A stretch of 64,000 bases of DNA. It comes from Kineococcus xinjiangensis (GTDB lineage Bacteria; Actinomycetota; Actinomycetes; Actinomycetales; Kineococcaceae). Numbering within the stretch: position 1 is the first letter of the stretch; every line of letters begins with the position of its first letter. The translations under genes and the position numbers were made by a program. The notes under the pieces are model-generated. The model searched no databases and was not told where the DNA came from. It worked only from the letters and a program-made list of their open reading frames with translations. Below, piece after piece: positions 33,809 to 42,653 of the stretch. Location of the stretch: the NCBI RefSeq assembly GCF_002934625.1, contig NZ_PTJD01000012.1, positions 1 through 64,000 on the forward strand. Reading direction: 5' to 3'.

Positions 33809-36013
33809 TCACGCCACGCGTGCGGGCACCCGGGGCGCCTGGCCGGCGGGGGGTTCCTGCAGGGGGACCGCGCACCAGACGGTCTTGCCCTCCGCTGCGG
33901 AGTGCGTTCCCCATCGCTGGGACAGGGCTGCGACCAGGTGCATGCCGCGGCCACCGGTGGCCTCCTCGTCGGCGGCCCGGACGAGGGGCTCGACGCCGAG
34001 ACCGTCGCTGACCTCGAGGAGGATCTCGCGAGGAGCCTGCTGCAGGCGCAGCTGCGCCGGGGTGCGGGCGTGGCGCACGGCGTTCGCGAGGAGCTCGCTG
34101 GCGAGCAGGGCGCAGGTGTCGACGACCTCGGGGTCGACGTCGCGTTCCGCCAGCCAGGTCGCAGCCGCCGCGCGGGCGGGGGGAACCTGGGCCAGGTCGG
34201 CGGCGACGTCGCGCACGAACCGGGGCGCCCCGGGGCCGGACGCGGCCGCGGGGCCCGCCTCCTGCGGTGCGGTCTCCTGCGGTGCGATCTCCTGCGGTGC
34301 GGTCGCAGCGGCGGGGCGGCGGATGACCACGGCGAGGCAGTCGTCCTCCTCCAGCGCGCAGGTGGTGACGTCGGTGAGCAGCCGCGGGGCGAACTGCTCC
34401 ACGGGCACGGCGGTCATGCCCGCCGCCGTCCCGGCCAGCTCCCGCAGGCCGGCGGGGACGTCGCGGGTGCCCTCGATGAGGCCGTCGGTGTAGAGGACGA
34501 GGGTGTCGCCGGGGGCGAGGACCACCTCGGCCGTGCCGAAGCTGCCGGGGTCGGGGTAGCCGATGCCCAGGCCCTCGGCGGTGACCTCCCGCGCCCCCGT
34601 GGAGGTGACGTGGATGGCGGGTGGGTGCCCGCCGCCGGCCAGACGCAGGCGCCCGGTGGCGGGGTCCACGACGGCGATCAGCAGGGTCGCCATCAGGTCG
34701 GGGTGGGTCACGTCGAGGACGGCCGCGGAGCGGGCGACGAGCTCCTGCAGCGGGCAGCCGGCGACGGCGAGGGTGCGCACCGTGGACGTGACGGCGAGGG
34801 CCTCGCGGGTCGCGGCGGTGCCCCGGCCCATCGCGTCGACGACGATGAGCAGCGCCTCCCCGGAGGGCAGCACCAGCCAGTCGTAGAGGTCCCCGCCGGC
34901 AGGGGCGCTGGCAGCCGGTTCGTAGGCCACCGCCAGCTCCAGGCCCTCCACCGCCAGCGTCGGCGGCCGCACCGCGGCCATCAGGGCGGCGACGTCCTCG
35001 CGCTGGACCCGCTCCCGCTCGGTCAGGTCGACCAGGGCCCGCTCGGCCGTGACCGCGCGGGCCGCCGAGGAGAGGTCCCGCAGGGTGACCACGGCGCGCA
35101 CGGCCTCGTCGCCGCGCACGGGCGCCACGGTGACGCCCACGGGAACCCCGGCGCCCCCGCCGCTGCCACGAGGGTCCAGCACGCTCACCTGCCGGGGGAC
35201 GGCGGGCCGCTCGCCGCGCAGCAAGGCCTCGATCTGGTCGTCGTCGCAGACGCCGGGGACCAGGTCGCACAGCCGGCGCCCGAGGACGGGGCCGTCCCGG
35301 CCGAGCAGGGCCACCGCCGCCGGATTCGCCTCCACCACGCTGCCGGTCTCGTCGAGGGCGACGATGCCGTCCTCGACGGTGTCCATGATCAGGCTGCTGC
35401 GCGCGGCGACGGCGGCGAGACGAGCCCGCACCACCTCGTCGGCGCGCCACGACGCGATCCCCACCGCCGCCGCGACGGCCAGCAGGAGCCCGTGGAGGAG
35501 GGCCCACAACCCCGGCCGCTCCTGCGCGGCCGGATGGTTGAAGATCGCGTGGCCGGCGACCGTGCCCATGAGGCCGTGGTGCACGACGACGAAGCCGACC
35601 GCGGTGAGGAGCGGCGCCCACGTCTGGTAGGCCGTGGCCGCGCCGACGGCGACGAAGAACAGGAAGTGCATCTCGATGAGGCCGCCGGACAGGTGCACCG
35701 CGACCGCCGCGGCCATGGTCAGCGACAGCATCACCGCGCAGGCGGCGGCCTCCCGTCCCCAGCGCCGGGCGCCGGGGCGGACGAGCGTGGCGACGAGTGC
35801 CGCGACGGCGAGGGGAAGGAAGTCCAGGACCCCGTGCAGCGGGCCGCGGGCCGCGGTGGCCCAGACGAGCGCCACGGCGGACGCCGCCCACGCGGCGACG
35901 AGGAACACCCGGTGCCGCAGCAGCCAGACGTCCTCCGGCAGCGGTGTGCCCTGCGGCAACCACCGGCGGTGGATGCGCTCGCCTGCCTGGTCCCTGCCGG
36001 TGCTGTCGTGCAC
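33809..36013 (-). CDS. Membrane PAS-SpoIIE phosphatase fused to an RsbW-like ATPase
   Basis: 734 residues. Five or six membrane helices (about 30-190) contain a His-rich motif, HLSGGLIEMHFLFFV, and VVVHHGLMG, known from several actinobacterial sensors. PAS (about 205-310), SpoIIE phosphatase (about 355-560, with GGDLYDW, VVDAMGRG, YTDGLIEG and EEDDCLAVVI) and a C-terminal HATPase (about 610-725, with ASELLANAVRHA, VSDGLGVEP and TGGRGMHLV) follow. Phosphatase and kinase/anti-sigma activities in one chain could form a self-contained partner switch. The linker contains PQE repeats. The GTG at 36013 has AGGAAGGG upstream. Diguanylate or STAS partners are elsewhere in the window. Confidence 0.9.
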   Translation of the reverse strand: MHDSTGRDQAGERIHRRWLPQGTPLPEDVWLLRHRVFLVAAWAASAVALVWATAARGPLHGVLDFLPLAVAALVATLVRPGARRWGREAAACAVMLSLTMAAAVAVHLSGGLIEMHFLFFVAVGAATAYQTWAPLLTAVGFVVVHHGLMGTVAGHAIFNHPAAQERPGLWALLHGLLLAVAAAVGIASWRADEVVRARLAAVAARSSLIMDTVEDGIVALDETGSVVEANPAAVALLGRDGPVLGRRLCDLVPGVCDDDQIEALLRGERPAVPRQVSVLDPRGSGGGAGVPVGVTVAPVRGDEAVRAVVTLRDLSSAARAVTAERALVDLTERERVQREDVAALMAAVRPPTLAVEGLELAVAYEPAASAPAGGDLYDWLVLPSGEALLIVVDAMGRGTAATREALAVTSTVRTLAVAGCPLQELVARSAAVLDVTHPDLMATLLIAVVDPATGRLRLAGGGHPPAIHVTSTGAREVTAEGLGIGYPDPGSFGTAEVVLAPGDTLVLYTDGLIEGTRDVPAGLRELAGTAAGMTAVPVEQFAPRLLTDVTTCALEEDDCLAVVIRRPAAATAPQEIAPQETAPQEAGPAAASGPGAPRFVRDVAADLAQVPPARAAAATWLAERDVDPEVVDTCALLASELLANAVRHARTPAQLRLQQAPREILLEVSDGLGVEPLVRAADEEATGGRGMHLVAALSQRWGTHSAAEGKTVWCAVPLQEPPAGQAPRVPARVA
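34259..34303. repeat. Three 15-bp tandem repeats in the SpoIIE-ATPase linker
   Basis: The unit CTCCTGCGGTGCGGT is repeated three times with one change in the second copy. On the coding strand it gives the repeated peptide TAPQE/IAPQE in the linker between the SpoIIE and HATPase domains. Copy number could vary between strains and change linker length. Confidence 0.8.
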
Positions 36014-36129
36014 GTGTCGCCCTTCCTCTCGGACGGGGAGCCGGGCTCCCCGCCCCAGGTATCGGCAGGTTCCACGTCGACCTTGATAGCCCGATCCGGG
36101 CGATTCCTCCCGGCGCGGCGCGGCACCGC

Positions 36130-38013
36130 CTAGCGCTGCCGGACGCCGCCGGTGGACCGCTCGCCCTCCCGGAGGTCGACCATGACCCGGAAGGCCTCCG
36201 GTGGAGCCGGGCGACCGATGTGGAAGCCCTGGGCGCTGTCGCACCCCAGGTCGGTGAGGATGTCGAGCTGCTCGGCGGTCTCGGTGCCCTCGGCGAGGAC
36301 GTGCAGGCCGAGGGTGTGCCCGAGGTTGATGATCAGCCGGCTGATGGCCACCGCCTCCTCTCCCTGGCCGGGCCGGTGCAGCTGGTCGACGAAGGAGCGG
36401 TCGATCTTGAGGATGTCGACGGGCAGCCGGGCGAGGTAGGCCAGGGAGGAGTAGCCGGTGCCGAAGTCGTCGATGGCGATGCGCACGCCGCGGTGCCGCA
36501 GCCCTCGCAGGGCCCGCAGGGTGGTGGGCCCGGTGTCCAGCAACGCCGCTTCGGTCACCTCGAGGACGACGCGCTGCAGCGTGCAGTCCGCCGCGTCCAG
36601 GGCGGCGTGGATGGCGCGCAGCGCCGCGCGGTCGCTGAGCTGGTGGGGATCCACGTTGACCGCGAGGTGGATGCCGTCCGGCCAGTCGCGTGCCTCGCGC
36701 AGGGCCTCACCCATGACGACACCGCCGATGGCGGGCATGAGCCCGGCGCGCAGGGCCACGGGCAGGAACTCCCCCGGCGGGAGCAGCCCACGCTCGGGGT
36801 GGGCCCAGCGGACGAGGGCCTCCGCGCCGGTGACCCGGCGGTGGGCCAGGTCGATGGTGGGCTGGTAGTGCACGCACATCTCGCCGGCCTCCACGCCCCG
36901 GCGCAGGTCGATCTCCTGCTGCCGCTGGGTGGCGAGCTGGGTGGCGTGTTCGGCGCGGAAGAGGACGGCACGGCCGCGGCCGGCGTCCTTGGCCCGGTAG
37001 AGCGCGATGTCCGCGTCGCGGAAGAGGTCCTCCGCCGTCCGGTCCGGATCGCAGGTCTGGGCGACGCCGATGCTGGCGGCCGGGTGCACCACCTCGCTGT
37101 CCTGGTTGCCGCGCAGTTCCACCGGGGGGCGCAGGACGGCCATGACCCGCTCGGCCACCTCCCCGGCCGCGCGGGGGGTCGAGATGCCGGGGCAGAGCAG
37201 GACGAACTCGTCGCCCCCGAAGCGGGCGACGGTGTCACCGGGGCGCAGCGCCGAGCGCAGGCGTGCGGCGACCTCCTGGAGGAAGGCGTCGCCGGCGCCG
37301 TGGCCGAGGGTGTCGTTGATGCCCTTGAAGTTGTCCATGTCCAGGAAGAGCACGGCGAGGCCGCTGCTCTCCCGCTGCAGTGCGTCCAGCGACTGCTCCA
37401 GGCGGTCGACGAGCGCGAGACGGTTGGGCAGGCCGGTCAGGCCGTCGTGGAGCGCCGCGTGGCGGTAGCGGTCCTCGGCGTGCAGGCGTTCCGTGGCGGC
37501 GCCGGCGATGTTGGCCAGGGCCTGCAGGAAGTGGGCGTCGTCGTTGGAGAAGGCGTTCGGGAGGCTGCTGTGGGCGAGCAGGGCCCCGTAGGGGTGGTCC
37601 GGGCCGGGGATGGCCACGGCGGCGGAGGAGCGCACCCCCGGCAGCGGTGAGGGGTGGCCGCTGTCGCACCAGTCACCGACGATCTTCGGCATCCCCTCCT
37701 CGAAGAGGCGGTCCAGCAGGGCGTCGAGGGCGTTCATCGCCCCCTCTCCTCTTCGCTCCGGAGCCGCGGGGTGCGGTTCGCCGAAGGAGGAGTGGACCTC
37801 CAGCCGTCCCTGGTCGCCGCGGGTGAGGATCAGGCTCGCGTCGATGTCCAGGGCGGCGAACACGGCATGGCAGATGCGGTCCAGCAGTGCCTTGCGGCTG
37901 GGTTCGCGCAGGGCCTCCATGCCCAGTTGCGCGACCAGGGCCTGCTGCAGCACCCGCTGCTCCAGCTCCCACGCCCGTGACCCGGCGGAGGTCGCCGCAC
38001 CGGGATCCGCCAT
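36130..38013 (-). CDS. GAF-GGDEF-EAL protein
   Basis: 627 residues, soluble. A GAF-like domain occupies about 15-175 (LLDRICHAVFAALDIDASLIL, YGALLAHSSLPNAFSNDDAHFLQALANI). GGDEF is at 266-270, with an RxxD site (RPGD) five residues before. EAL starts at 398 (EALVRWAHP, NVDPHQLSD, EVTEAALLDT, DDFGTGYSS, ILKIDRSFVD, LAEGTETAEQ, SAQGFHIGRP). All catalytic residues of both domains are visible, so it may be bifunctional for c-di-GMP. ATG 38013 has GGGAGG just in front; the ATG at 38052 lacks a ribosome site. TAGGGT about 70 bp upstream could be its -10 box. It is divergent from the RsbW-like gene at 38167. Confidence 0.9.
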   Translation of the reverse strand: MADPGAATSAGSRAWELEQRVLQQALVAQLGMEALREPSRKALLDRICHAVFAALDIDASLILTRGDQGRLEVHSSFGEPHPAAPERRGEGAMNALDALLDRLFEEGMPKIVGDWCDSGHPSPLPGVRSSAAVAIPGPDHPYGALLAHSSLPNAFSNDDAHFLQALANIAGAATERLHAEDRYRHAALHDGLTGLPNRLALVDRLEQSLDALQRESSGLAVLFLDMDNFKGINDTLGHGAGDAFLQEVAARLRSALRPGDTVARFGGDEFVLLCPGISTPRAAGEVAERVMAVLRPPVELRGNQDSEVVHPAASIGVAQTCDPDRTAEDLFRDADIALYRAKDAGRGRAVLFRAEHATQLATQRQQEIDLRRGVEAGEMCVHYQPTIDLAHRRVTGAEALVRWAHPERGLLPPGEFLPVALRAGLMPAIGGVVMGEALREARDWPDGIHLAVNVDPHQLSDRAALRAIHAALDAADCTLQRVVLEVTEAALLDTGPTTLRALRGLRHRGVRIAIDDFGTGYSSLAYLARLPVDILKIDRSFVDQLHRPGQGEEAVAISRLIINLGHTLGLHVLAEGTETAEQLDILTDLGCDSAQGFHIGRPAPPEAFRVMVDLREGERSTGGVRQR

Positions 38014-38166
38014 GACGCCTCCCGTGAGCTGCAGCGGTGATCCGACGCTCATTGAGTTACAGAGCGAAGCCGTAACCCTACACAGAGTGCTGGAAGGCCG
38101 TCGCGGCGAGGCCGCCCGGCTCGGGCCGCCCGGCTCGGGCCGGGACACTCGTGCCAGGATCGATCC

Positions 38167-39255
38167 GTGAGCGAGGACGTGGCCCTGGCGGAGGTGCACC
38201 TGCTCGGGGTGCCCCTGCAGGCGCGCGCCCGCTACCTGCAGCACCTGGACGCGCTGGTGCGCGAGCTGACCCTGCTCCGCATCGGGGCGCAGCAGCACCC
38301 CGAGACCTTCCTGCCGCCCCGGCTGCTGCAGGTCGCAGCGCAGCTGCACAGCGCCTACGCCCCGTTCCAGACCCGCCCGGCTGCGGTGATGGAGGCGGCC
38401 CTGGCGGCCGGGGAGGACTTCTGCGACGTCACGTACACCGTGCCCGTCACCCTGGTCCCCCTGGCCCGCGGCATGGCCGAGGCGCTGGAGGAGGCCGACG
38501 ACTTCTGCCGCCGCGAGCAGTACCTCCTCACCCTGCCCGCCTCGCAGGAGGTGGTGGCCTACCGCCGCTGGCTCTTCGGGGAGTTCGAGCGCCAGCTGAG
38601 CGGGCAGGCCCCGCGCCCCTGGCGTGCACTTCCGCCGCCTCCGGCGGAGGACGTGGTTCCCGCCGGTCCCGCCGGCACCTCGACCGCGGGACCGGGGTCA
38701 CCGGCCACGCCGGTCTGGCCGGCCGGCGGGCAGGACGGCGGGCAGGAGGGCGGGCGGGTTCCGCCGTCACCGGCGCCCGCCGGCTCCGGCGCGGGTGCGG
38801 TGGTGGGGCAACCGGTGGTGATGGAGTCGATGGCCAGCAGCGTGTCCGCCGCACGCCGTCACGTCCGCCGGGTCCTCACCCGCCTCGGTGCGGAGGACCT
38901 GGAGGAGTCCGCGGAGCTCGGGGTCTCCGAACTGGTCACCAACGCGATGCTGCACGCCCGGACCTCCTTCACCCTCACCGTGCGGACCATGCCGAGCGGG
39001 CGGGTGCGCATCGAGGTCACCGACTCCTCCCCCCTGCCGGTGCAGCTCCGCCACTTCGGCGTGGCCGCACCCACCGGGCGGGGCATGCAACTGGTGGCCT
39101 CCTTCTCCTCCGCCTGGGGCATCGAGGAGCTGCCGGAGGAGTTCGGGCCGGGCAAGACGGTGTGGTTCGAGCCGAAGGAGCTGCCGACGGACGCCGACTG
39201 CGACGTCGCCTTCGAGGCCGCGGACTGGGCGGCGGACCTGGGTGATCTGCTGTGA
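38167..39255 (+). CDS. Helical-domain RsbW-like ATPase
   Basis: 362 residues. The N-terminal 152 residues form the same helical domain as residues 165-322 of the protein at 28879: LLGVPLQARARYLQHLDALVREL, then a middle ending VVAYRRWLFGEFERQLSG and APRPW. A Pro/Gly-rich linker (153-215) leads to an HATPase domain (about 216-345), with GVSELVTNAMLHA, VRIEVTDSS, TGRGMQLV and GKTVWFEP. It lacks PAS. The likely role is an anti-sigma or serine-kinase switch whose helical domain senses or binds an unknown partner. AGGA lies seven bases before the GTG. It is divergent from the GAF-GGDEF-EAL gene with 153 bp between, so shared regulation is possible. Confidence 0.85.
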   Translation: MSEDVALAEVHLLGVPLQARARYLQHLDALVRELTLLRIGAQQHPETFLPPRLLQVAAQLHSAYAPFQTRPAAVMEAALAAGEDFCDVTYTVPVTLVPLARGMAEALEEADDFCRREQYLLTLPASQEVVAYRRWLFGEFERQLSGQAPRPWRALPPPPAEDVVPAGPAGTSTAGPGSPATPVWPAGGQDGGQEGGRVPPSPAPAGSGAGAVVGQPVVMESMASSVSAARRHVRRVLTRLGAEDLEESAELGVSELVTNAMLHARTSFTLTVRTMPSGRVRIEVTDSSPLPVQLRHFGVAAPTGRGMQLVASFSSAWGIEELPEEFGPGKTVWFEPKELPTDADCDVAFEAADWAADLGDLL

Positions 39256-39330
39256 GCAGGGGGCGCGGGAGGGGTTCCGGACCTCGGCCGTAGCCGCTCC
39301 GGGTGGCCGTCGCGCGAGCCTCCCCCGCGC

Positions 39331-39984
39331 TCAGTGGTGTGCGTCCCCGCCGACCTCGGTGGACTGGGTGGTGGTCTCCTCGCCGTGCCCGTGGCCGCCG
39401 CCGCCGTGCGCGAGCAGGTGCCCGGCGTAGGCCTGCAGCGCGAGGAACGTCACCGCCGCCAGGACCGCGACGCCCGCGCCGGTCCTGCTCACGACGACCC
39501 TCAGCGGCGAGGTGGCGTTGCGCACGGCGAAGGCCACGAACGAGCACAGGATGCCCAGGGGGACCAGGACGGCGCTGCGGACGGGGAAGTCCAGGAAGTG
39601 CGCGATGCCGCCGGAGAGCATCCCGATGCCCAGGGACAGCACGAGGGAGGAGGCCACCAGGCGGACCACCGCGGCCCGGCCGAGCCGCGTGGTGGTCAGG
39701 ACGATCTCGTTGAGGACGGTGGCGCCCAGGAAGGCCGCCGCGCCGACCGCGGCCAGCAGCAGGTAGTGGCCGGGGTTGATCGGGTAGTGCACGATGCCGC
39801 CGCTGATGAGGCCGGCGCCGACGAAGTAGCCGATGTAGCCGAGGTAGGGACCCAGGAGCGAGACCTCCACCGGGGCGGGCGCGGGTGGGGCCTCCGCGGC
39901 CCGCGCGGGGACCCGCGGAGCGGGGATCGACGCCTGCTGCGCCTGCTCGGACTGCTCGGCCGGCGCGGGGAGCTGAGGGCTCAC
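39331..39984 (-). CDS. Six-helix membrane protein with His-rich tail
   Basis: 217 residues, not assigned to a function. A Pro/Ala-rich cytoplasmic start (1-40) is followed by about six membrane helices (45-190) and a His/Gly/Glu tail, HLLAHGGGGHGHGEE ending GGDAHH, which could bind metals. Helix 1-2 holds GYFVGAGLISGGIVHYPINPGHY and helix 3-4 GIGMLSGGIAHFLDFP. The repeated SGGI(V/A)H motif suggests an internal duplication and buried histidines, perhaps for haem, copper or proton handling. It lies 124 bp downstream of the membrane metallophosphoesterase on the same strand. ATG 39984 is the chosen start. Confidence 0.7.
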   Translation of the reverse strand: MSPQLPAPAEQSEQAQQASIPAPRVPARAAEAPPAPAPVEVSLLGPYLGYIGYFVGAGLISGGIVHYPINPGHYLLLAAVGAAAFLGATVLNEIVLTTTRLGRAAVVRLVASSLVLSLGIGMLSGGIAHFLDFPVRSAVLVPLGILCSFVAFAVRNATSPLRVVVSRTGAGVAVLAAVTFLALQAYAGHLLAHGGGGHGHGEETTTQSTEVGGDAHH

Positions 39985-40108
39985 GGGGTTCCTCCGCCTG
40001 CTGCGCGCACCGCGGAGGGCGGCGCTGCAGAGGCACGATCGGTGTCAGGTCCCTCGTCGCATCGACTCCGGCGTTGCTCGACTGAAGCGTGCGCCGCTGT
40101 GGCCGCCC

Positions 40109-41734
40109 TCACGTCGGCGCAGGCTCACCCGGCTGCTGGTCGGGGGAGCCGGGTGCTCCGGCCGTCTCCTCGGCCGGGACGACGGTGCGCTTGATCTGCA
40201 CGGCCGCCAGGCCCAGGCCGGCGACGGCGACCTCGTCGTAGGCGATGAGCTCCCCGCGGCGCTGCCCCGAGGCCGCGAAGTGCAGCAGCGTCGCGGACAT
40301 CGGCAGCGGCTTGCCGTCGGAGAGGCGGACCAGTGCCGCGGAGCTGATGCCGCCGCTGCCCGTGGTGCCCTGGACCATGAAGCGGGTGCCGGAGGCGTCG
40401 AGGTCGACGGTGCGCTTGTGGGTGTGCCCGGCCAGGACCAGCGGCACCTTCCCCGCCAGGGGCTGCAGGGCGCTGGGGTTGTGCAGGACGGCGACGTCCA
40501 CGGGGTCGGCGGGATGCTCCTCGTTCCACCGGGTGATCGCTGCTCCCAGGTCCTCGGTGGGGCCGCGCATGATGTCGGCCTCGCTGCCCTGCGGTTGCCG
40601 CCCCTCGGGGTCGGGGGTGAAGCGGGGGTCGCCGATGCCGGCGATGCGCACCCCCGCGACGTCGACGGTCTGCCCGTCCTCGAGCACCACCGCACCCCGC
40701 TGCCGGGCGACGGTCGCGGCGGTGCCGAGGGAGTCGTGGTTGCCGCGGACGAAGACGTAGGGGACCCCCAGACCGCCGATGCGGCTGAGCGTCGTCGACT
40801 CCAGGGCACTGCCCCACGTGGTGACGTCGCCGGTGTCGACGACGCCCTGGACGTCGAACTGCTCGATGAGGGACTGGGCGAGGTCGTAGGCCAGCGGGTT
40901 GAGGTGGACGTCGGAGATGTGCAGGAGCGTGGTGACGTCCGCACCGAGGTCCGCGGCCCCCGGCGCCGGGTCCTGGCCGGGCAGCCCGGCGGAGGCGGTG
41001 TAGAGGGCGCTGACGTCGCGCACGATCTGGGAGAGGCCGCTGCGGTAGGACTGCAGCCGCTGCAGCGCGCTGCGGGTGTTGGTGACGAGGTAGGGCGCCT
41101 GGGAGAGCACGCCCGTGAACCGCGGCTGCCCCAGGGCGGCCGGATCGAACGTGGCGCCGGCCAGGGCGCCGCTCGCCAGGATCACCCCGAGGCAGGTGGC
41201 CGTGGTCTGCACGGTCCTCCGCAGGCCCCGGTAGACGAGGAAGCCCGCCAGGGCGGCGCCGGCGAGGCTGCACACCGCGGTGTTGACGGCGGCCCGCACG
41301 GTGGCGGCGCGCATCGCCCTGCCGGCGGTCGCCTCCAGCGCCAGCAGTTGCTGGGGGGAGCGCACCAGCCGGCCGGCGGCATCGAGGTCCACCGACGTGA
41401 TGCGGGCCGTCACCAGGACGGGGGCGCGGTGGGTGGCGAAGCCGACCTGCCCGGCCGGGGGGAGGTCCACCCGCACGCCCGGATGCAGGCTCGGGCGGAC
41501 CGTGACCTCCGTCTGCAGCGGGCCGACGTAGGTGCTGGCCCCCGGCGCCAGGGCGGCGCCGAGCCCGGCCCCGAGGGCGGTGACGGCGAGCAGTGCCAGC
41601 CAGGCCAGCCCGCGGCGGATCCACCGGGGGGCCCACCTCCGGGCCCGGGGGCTCGCAGCCGGGCCCGACGCGGCAGGACCGGCGGGGTGCGCGTCCGCCG
41701 CCGGGGGAGTGGGGTTCCGCTCCTGGTCGTCCAT
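40109..41734 (-). CDS. Membrane-anchored metallophosphoesterase
   Basis: 541 residues. A cytoplasmic Pro/Ala-rich start, one helix (about 35-55), a domain of about 110 residues outside, two more helices (about 155-215) and then the calcineurin-like domain (about 270-510). The metal motifs are complete: HISDVHLNPLAY, VDTGDVTTWG, VRGNHDSLG, VLHNPSALQ and LAGHTHKRTV. The catalytic domain probably faces outside. Its substrate is unknown; nucleotide, lipid or cell-wall phosphodiesters are all possible. ATG 41734 has GGGAGG just before. It follows the DedA gene by 26 bp, so the two probably share a transcript. Confidence 0.85.
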   Translation of the reverse strand: MDDQERNPTPPAADAHPAGPAASGPAASPRARRWAPRWIRRGLAWLALLAVTALGAGLGAALAPGASTYVGPLQTEVTVRPSLHPGVRVDLPPAGQVGFATHRAPVLVTARITSVDLDAAGRLVRSPQQLLALEATAGRAMRAATVRAAVNTAVCSLAGAALAGFLVYRGLRRTVQTTATCLGVILASGALAGATFDPAALGQPRFTGVLSQAPYLVTNTRSALQRLQSYRSGLSQIVRDVSALYTASAGLPGQDPAPGAADLGADVTTLLHISDVHLNPLAYDLAQSLIEQFDVQGVVDTGDVTTWGSALESTTLSRIGGLGVPYVFVRGNHDSLGTAATVARQRGAVVLEDGQTVDVAGVRIAGIGDPRFTPDPEGRQPQGSEADIMRGPTEDLGAAITRWNEEHPADPVDVAVLHNPSALQPLAGKVPLVLAGHTHKRTVDLDASGTRFMVQGTTGSGGISSAALVRLSDGKPLPMSATLLHFAASGQRRGELIAYDEVAVAGLGLAAVQIKRTVVPAEETAGAPGSPDQQPGEPAPT

Positions 41735-41760
41735 GGTCCTCCCATCCTCACCCCGCAGCC

Positions 41761-42393
41761 TCAGCTCTGCTGGACCCGCACCTCCGCCTCCCCGGTCCGC
41801 CGCCCGCGTCGCCGCCACCGGAGTGCCGCGGCGCAGAGGAGGCCACCGGCACTGACGGCGACCACCACGGGCAGCACCAGCGCCGGCCAGGTGCCGCCGG
41901 GGAACGCGGCACGGGCGAGGAGCGCCAGCGCCACCCCGTAGCCCGTCCACACCAGCGACCCCACCAGCGCCCACAGCGCGAAGCTGCGCAGCGGGTGGAG
42001 CAGCAGCCCGGCCGCCACACCCACCGACGTCGTGCCCCCGGGCACGAAGCGGGCACCCACGATCAGTCCGGGGCCCCAGGAGCGCTCGTGCCTCGCCAGC
42101 CACCGCAGGGCGGCGCCCGCCCGGTCGGAGGCCGCCACCCGGTGCCCTGCGCGGTGCCCGATCCAGCGCCCCAGCGCGTAGGCGGCGACGTCACCCGTCA
42201 GCGAGCCCGCGGTCGTCGCCAGGCACACCCAGCCCAGCTCCAGGTCCCCGGCCACCCCGAGCGCGATGGCCGTGGCCATGGTCGCCTCGCTGGGCAGGGG
42301 GGCGACGACGCCCGCCGCCGCGATGACCCCCACGACCGCGACGTACGCCCATGCGGAGGTCAGCAGGTCGGCCACCCAGCCGGTGATGTCCAT
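41761..42393 (-). CDS. DedA-family membrane protein
   Basis: 210 residues with four or five hydrophobic segments and re-entrant loops typical of DedA (VTT/TVP38 superfamily). Diagnostic parts are GVVAPLPSEATMATAIALG, GSLTGDVAAYALGRWIG, RSWGPGLIVGARFVPGGTTSVGVAAG and LVWTGYGVAL. DedA proteins help recycle undecaprenyl phosphate or keep proton motive force and lipid distribution. The re-entrant E..P-S-E and R-F-x-P-G residues are present. ATG 42393 has GGGAGCAG in front. First gene of a likely two-gene unit with the metallophosphoesterase downstream. Confidence 0.87.
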   Translation of the reverse strand: MDITGWVADLLTSAWAYVAVVGVIAAAGVVAPLPSEATMATAIALGVAGDLELGWVCLATTAGSLTGDVAAYALGRWIGHRAGHRVAASDRAGAALRWLARHERSWGPGLIVGARFVPGGTTSVGVAAGLLLHPLRSFALWALVGSLVWTGYGVALALLARAAFPGGTWPALVLPVVVAVSAGGLLCAAALRWRRRGRRTGEAEVRVQQS

Positions 42394-42553
42394 CTGCTCC
42401 CGCGTCTCCTCGCCACCGCACGTCGGGCACGAGCATGCCCTGCCGCGGCCGGCCCCGTGACGGTGCCGTGACGATCGTCCGGCGGTCCCGTGACGGATCC
42501 CGGTCCCCTTCGTTGCGATGCTGCGAGGTCCGCCTCCGGCCCCGGCGTCCGGC

Positions 42554-42581
42554 TTGCCGTCGGGGCCCCGGCGCCTACGTT
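42554..42581 (+). promoter_or_regulatory. Putative promoter of the HPF-baeRF operon
   Basis: TTGCCG (42554-42559) and TACGTT (42576-42581) are separated by 16 bp and fit -35 and -10 elements of a housekeeping-type promoter. The predicted leader is about 66 bases. No alternative-sigma motif such as GTTT-N-GGGTA was seen. Confidence 0.4.
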
Positions 42582-42653
42582 GGTGGGAGTGGTCGTTGCG
42601 CTCGGACCGCACCACCGACCGAGCCTTCCCGACGAACCAGAAGGAGCGCTCTC

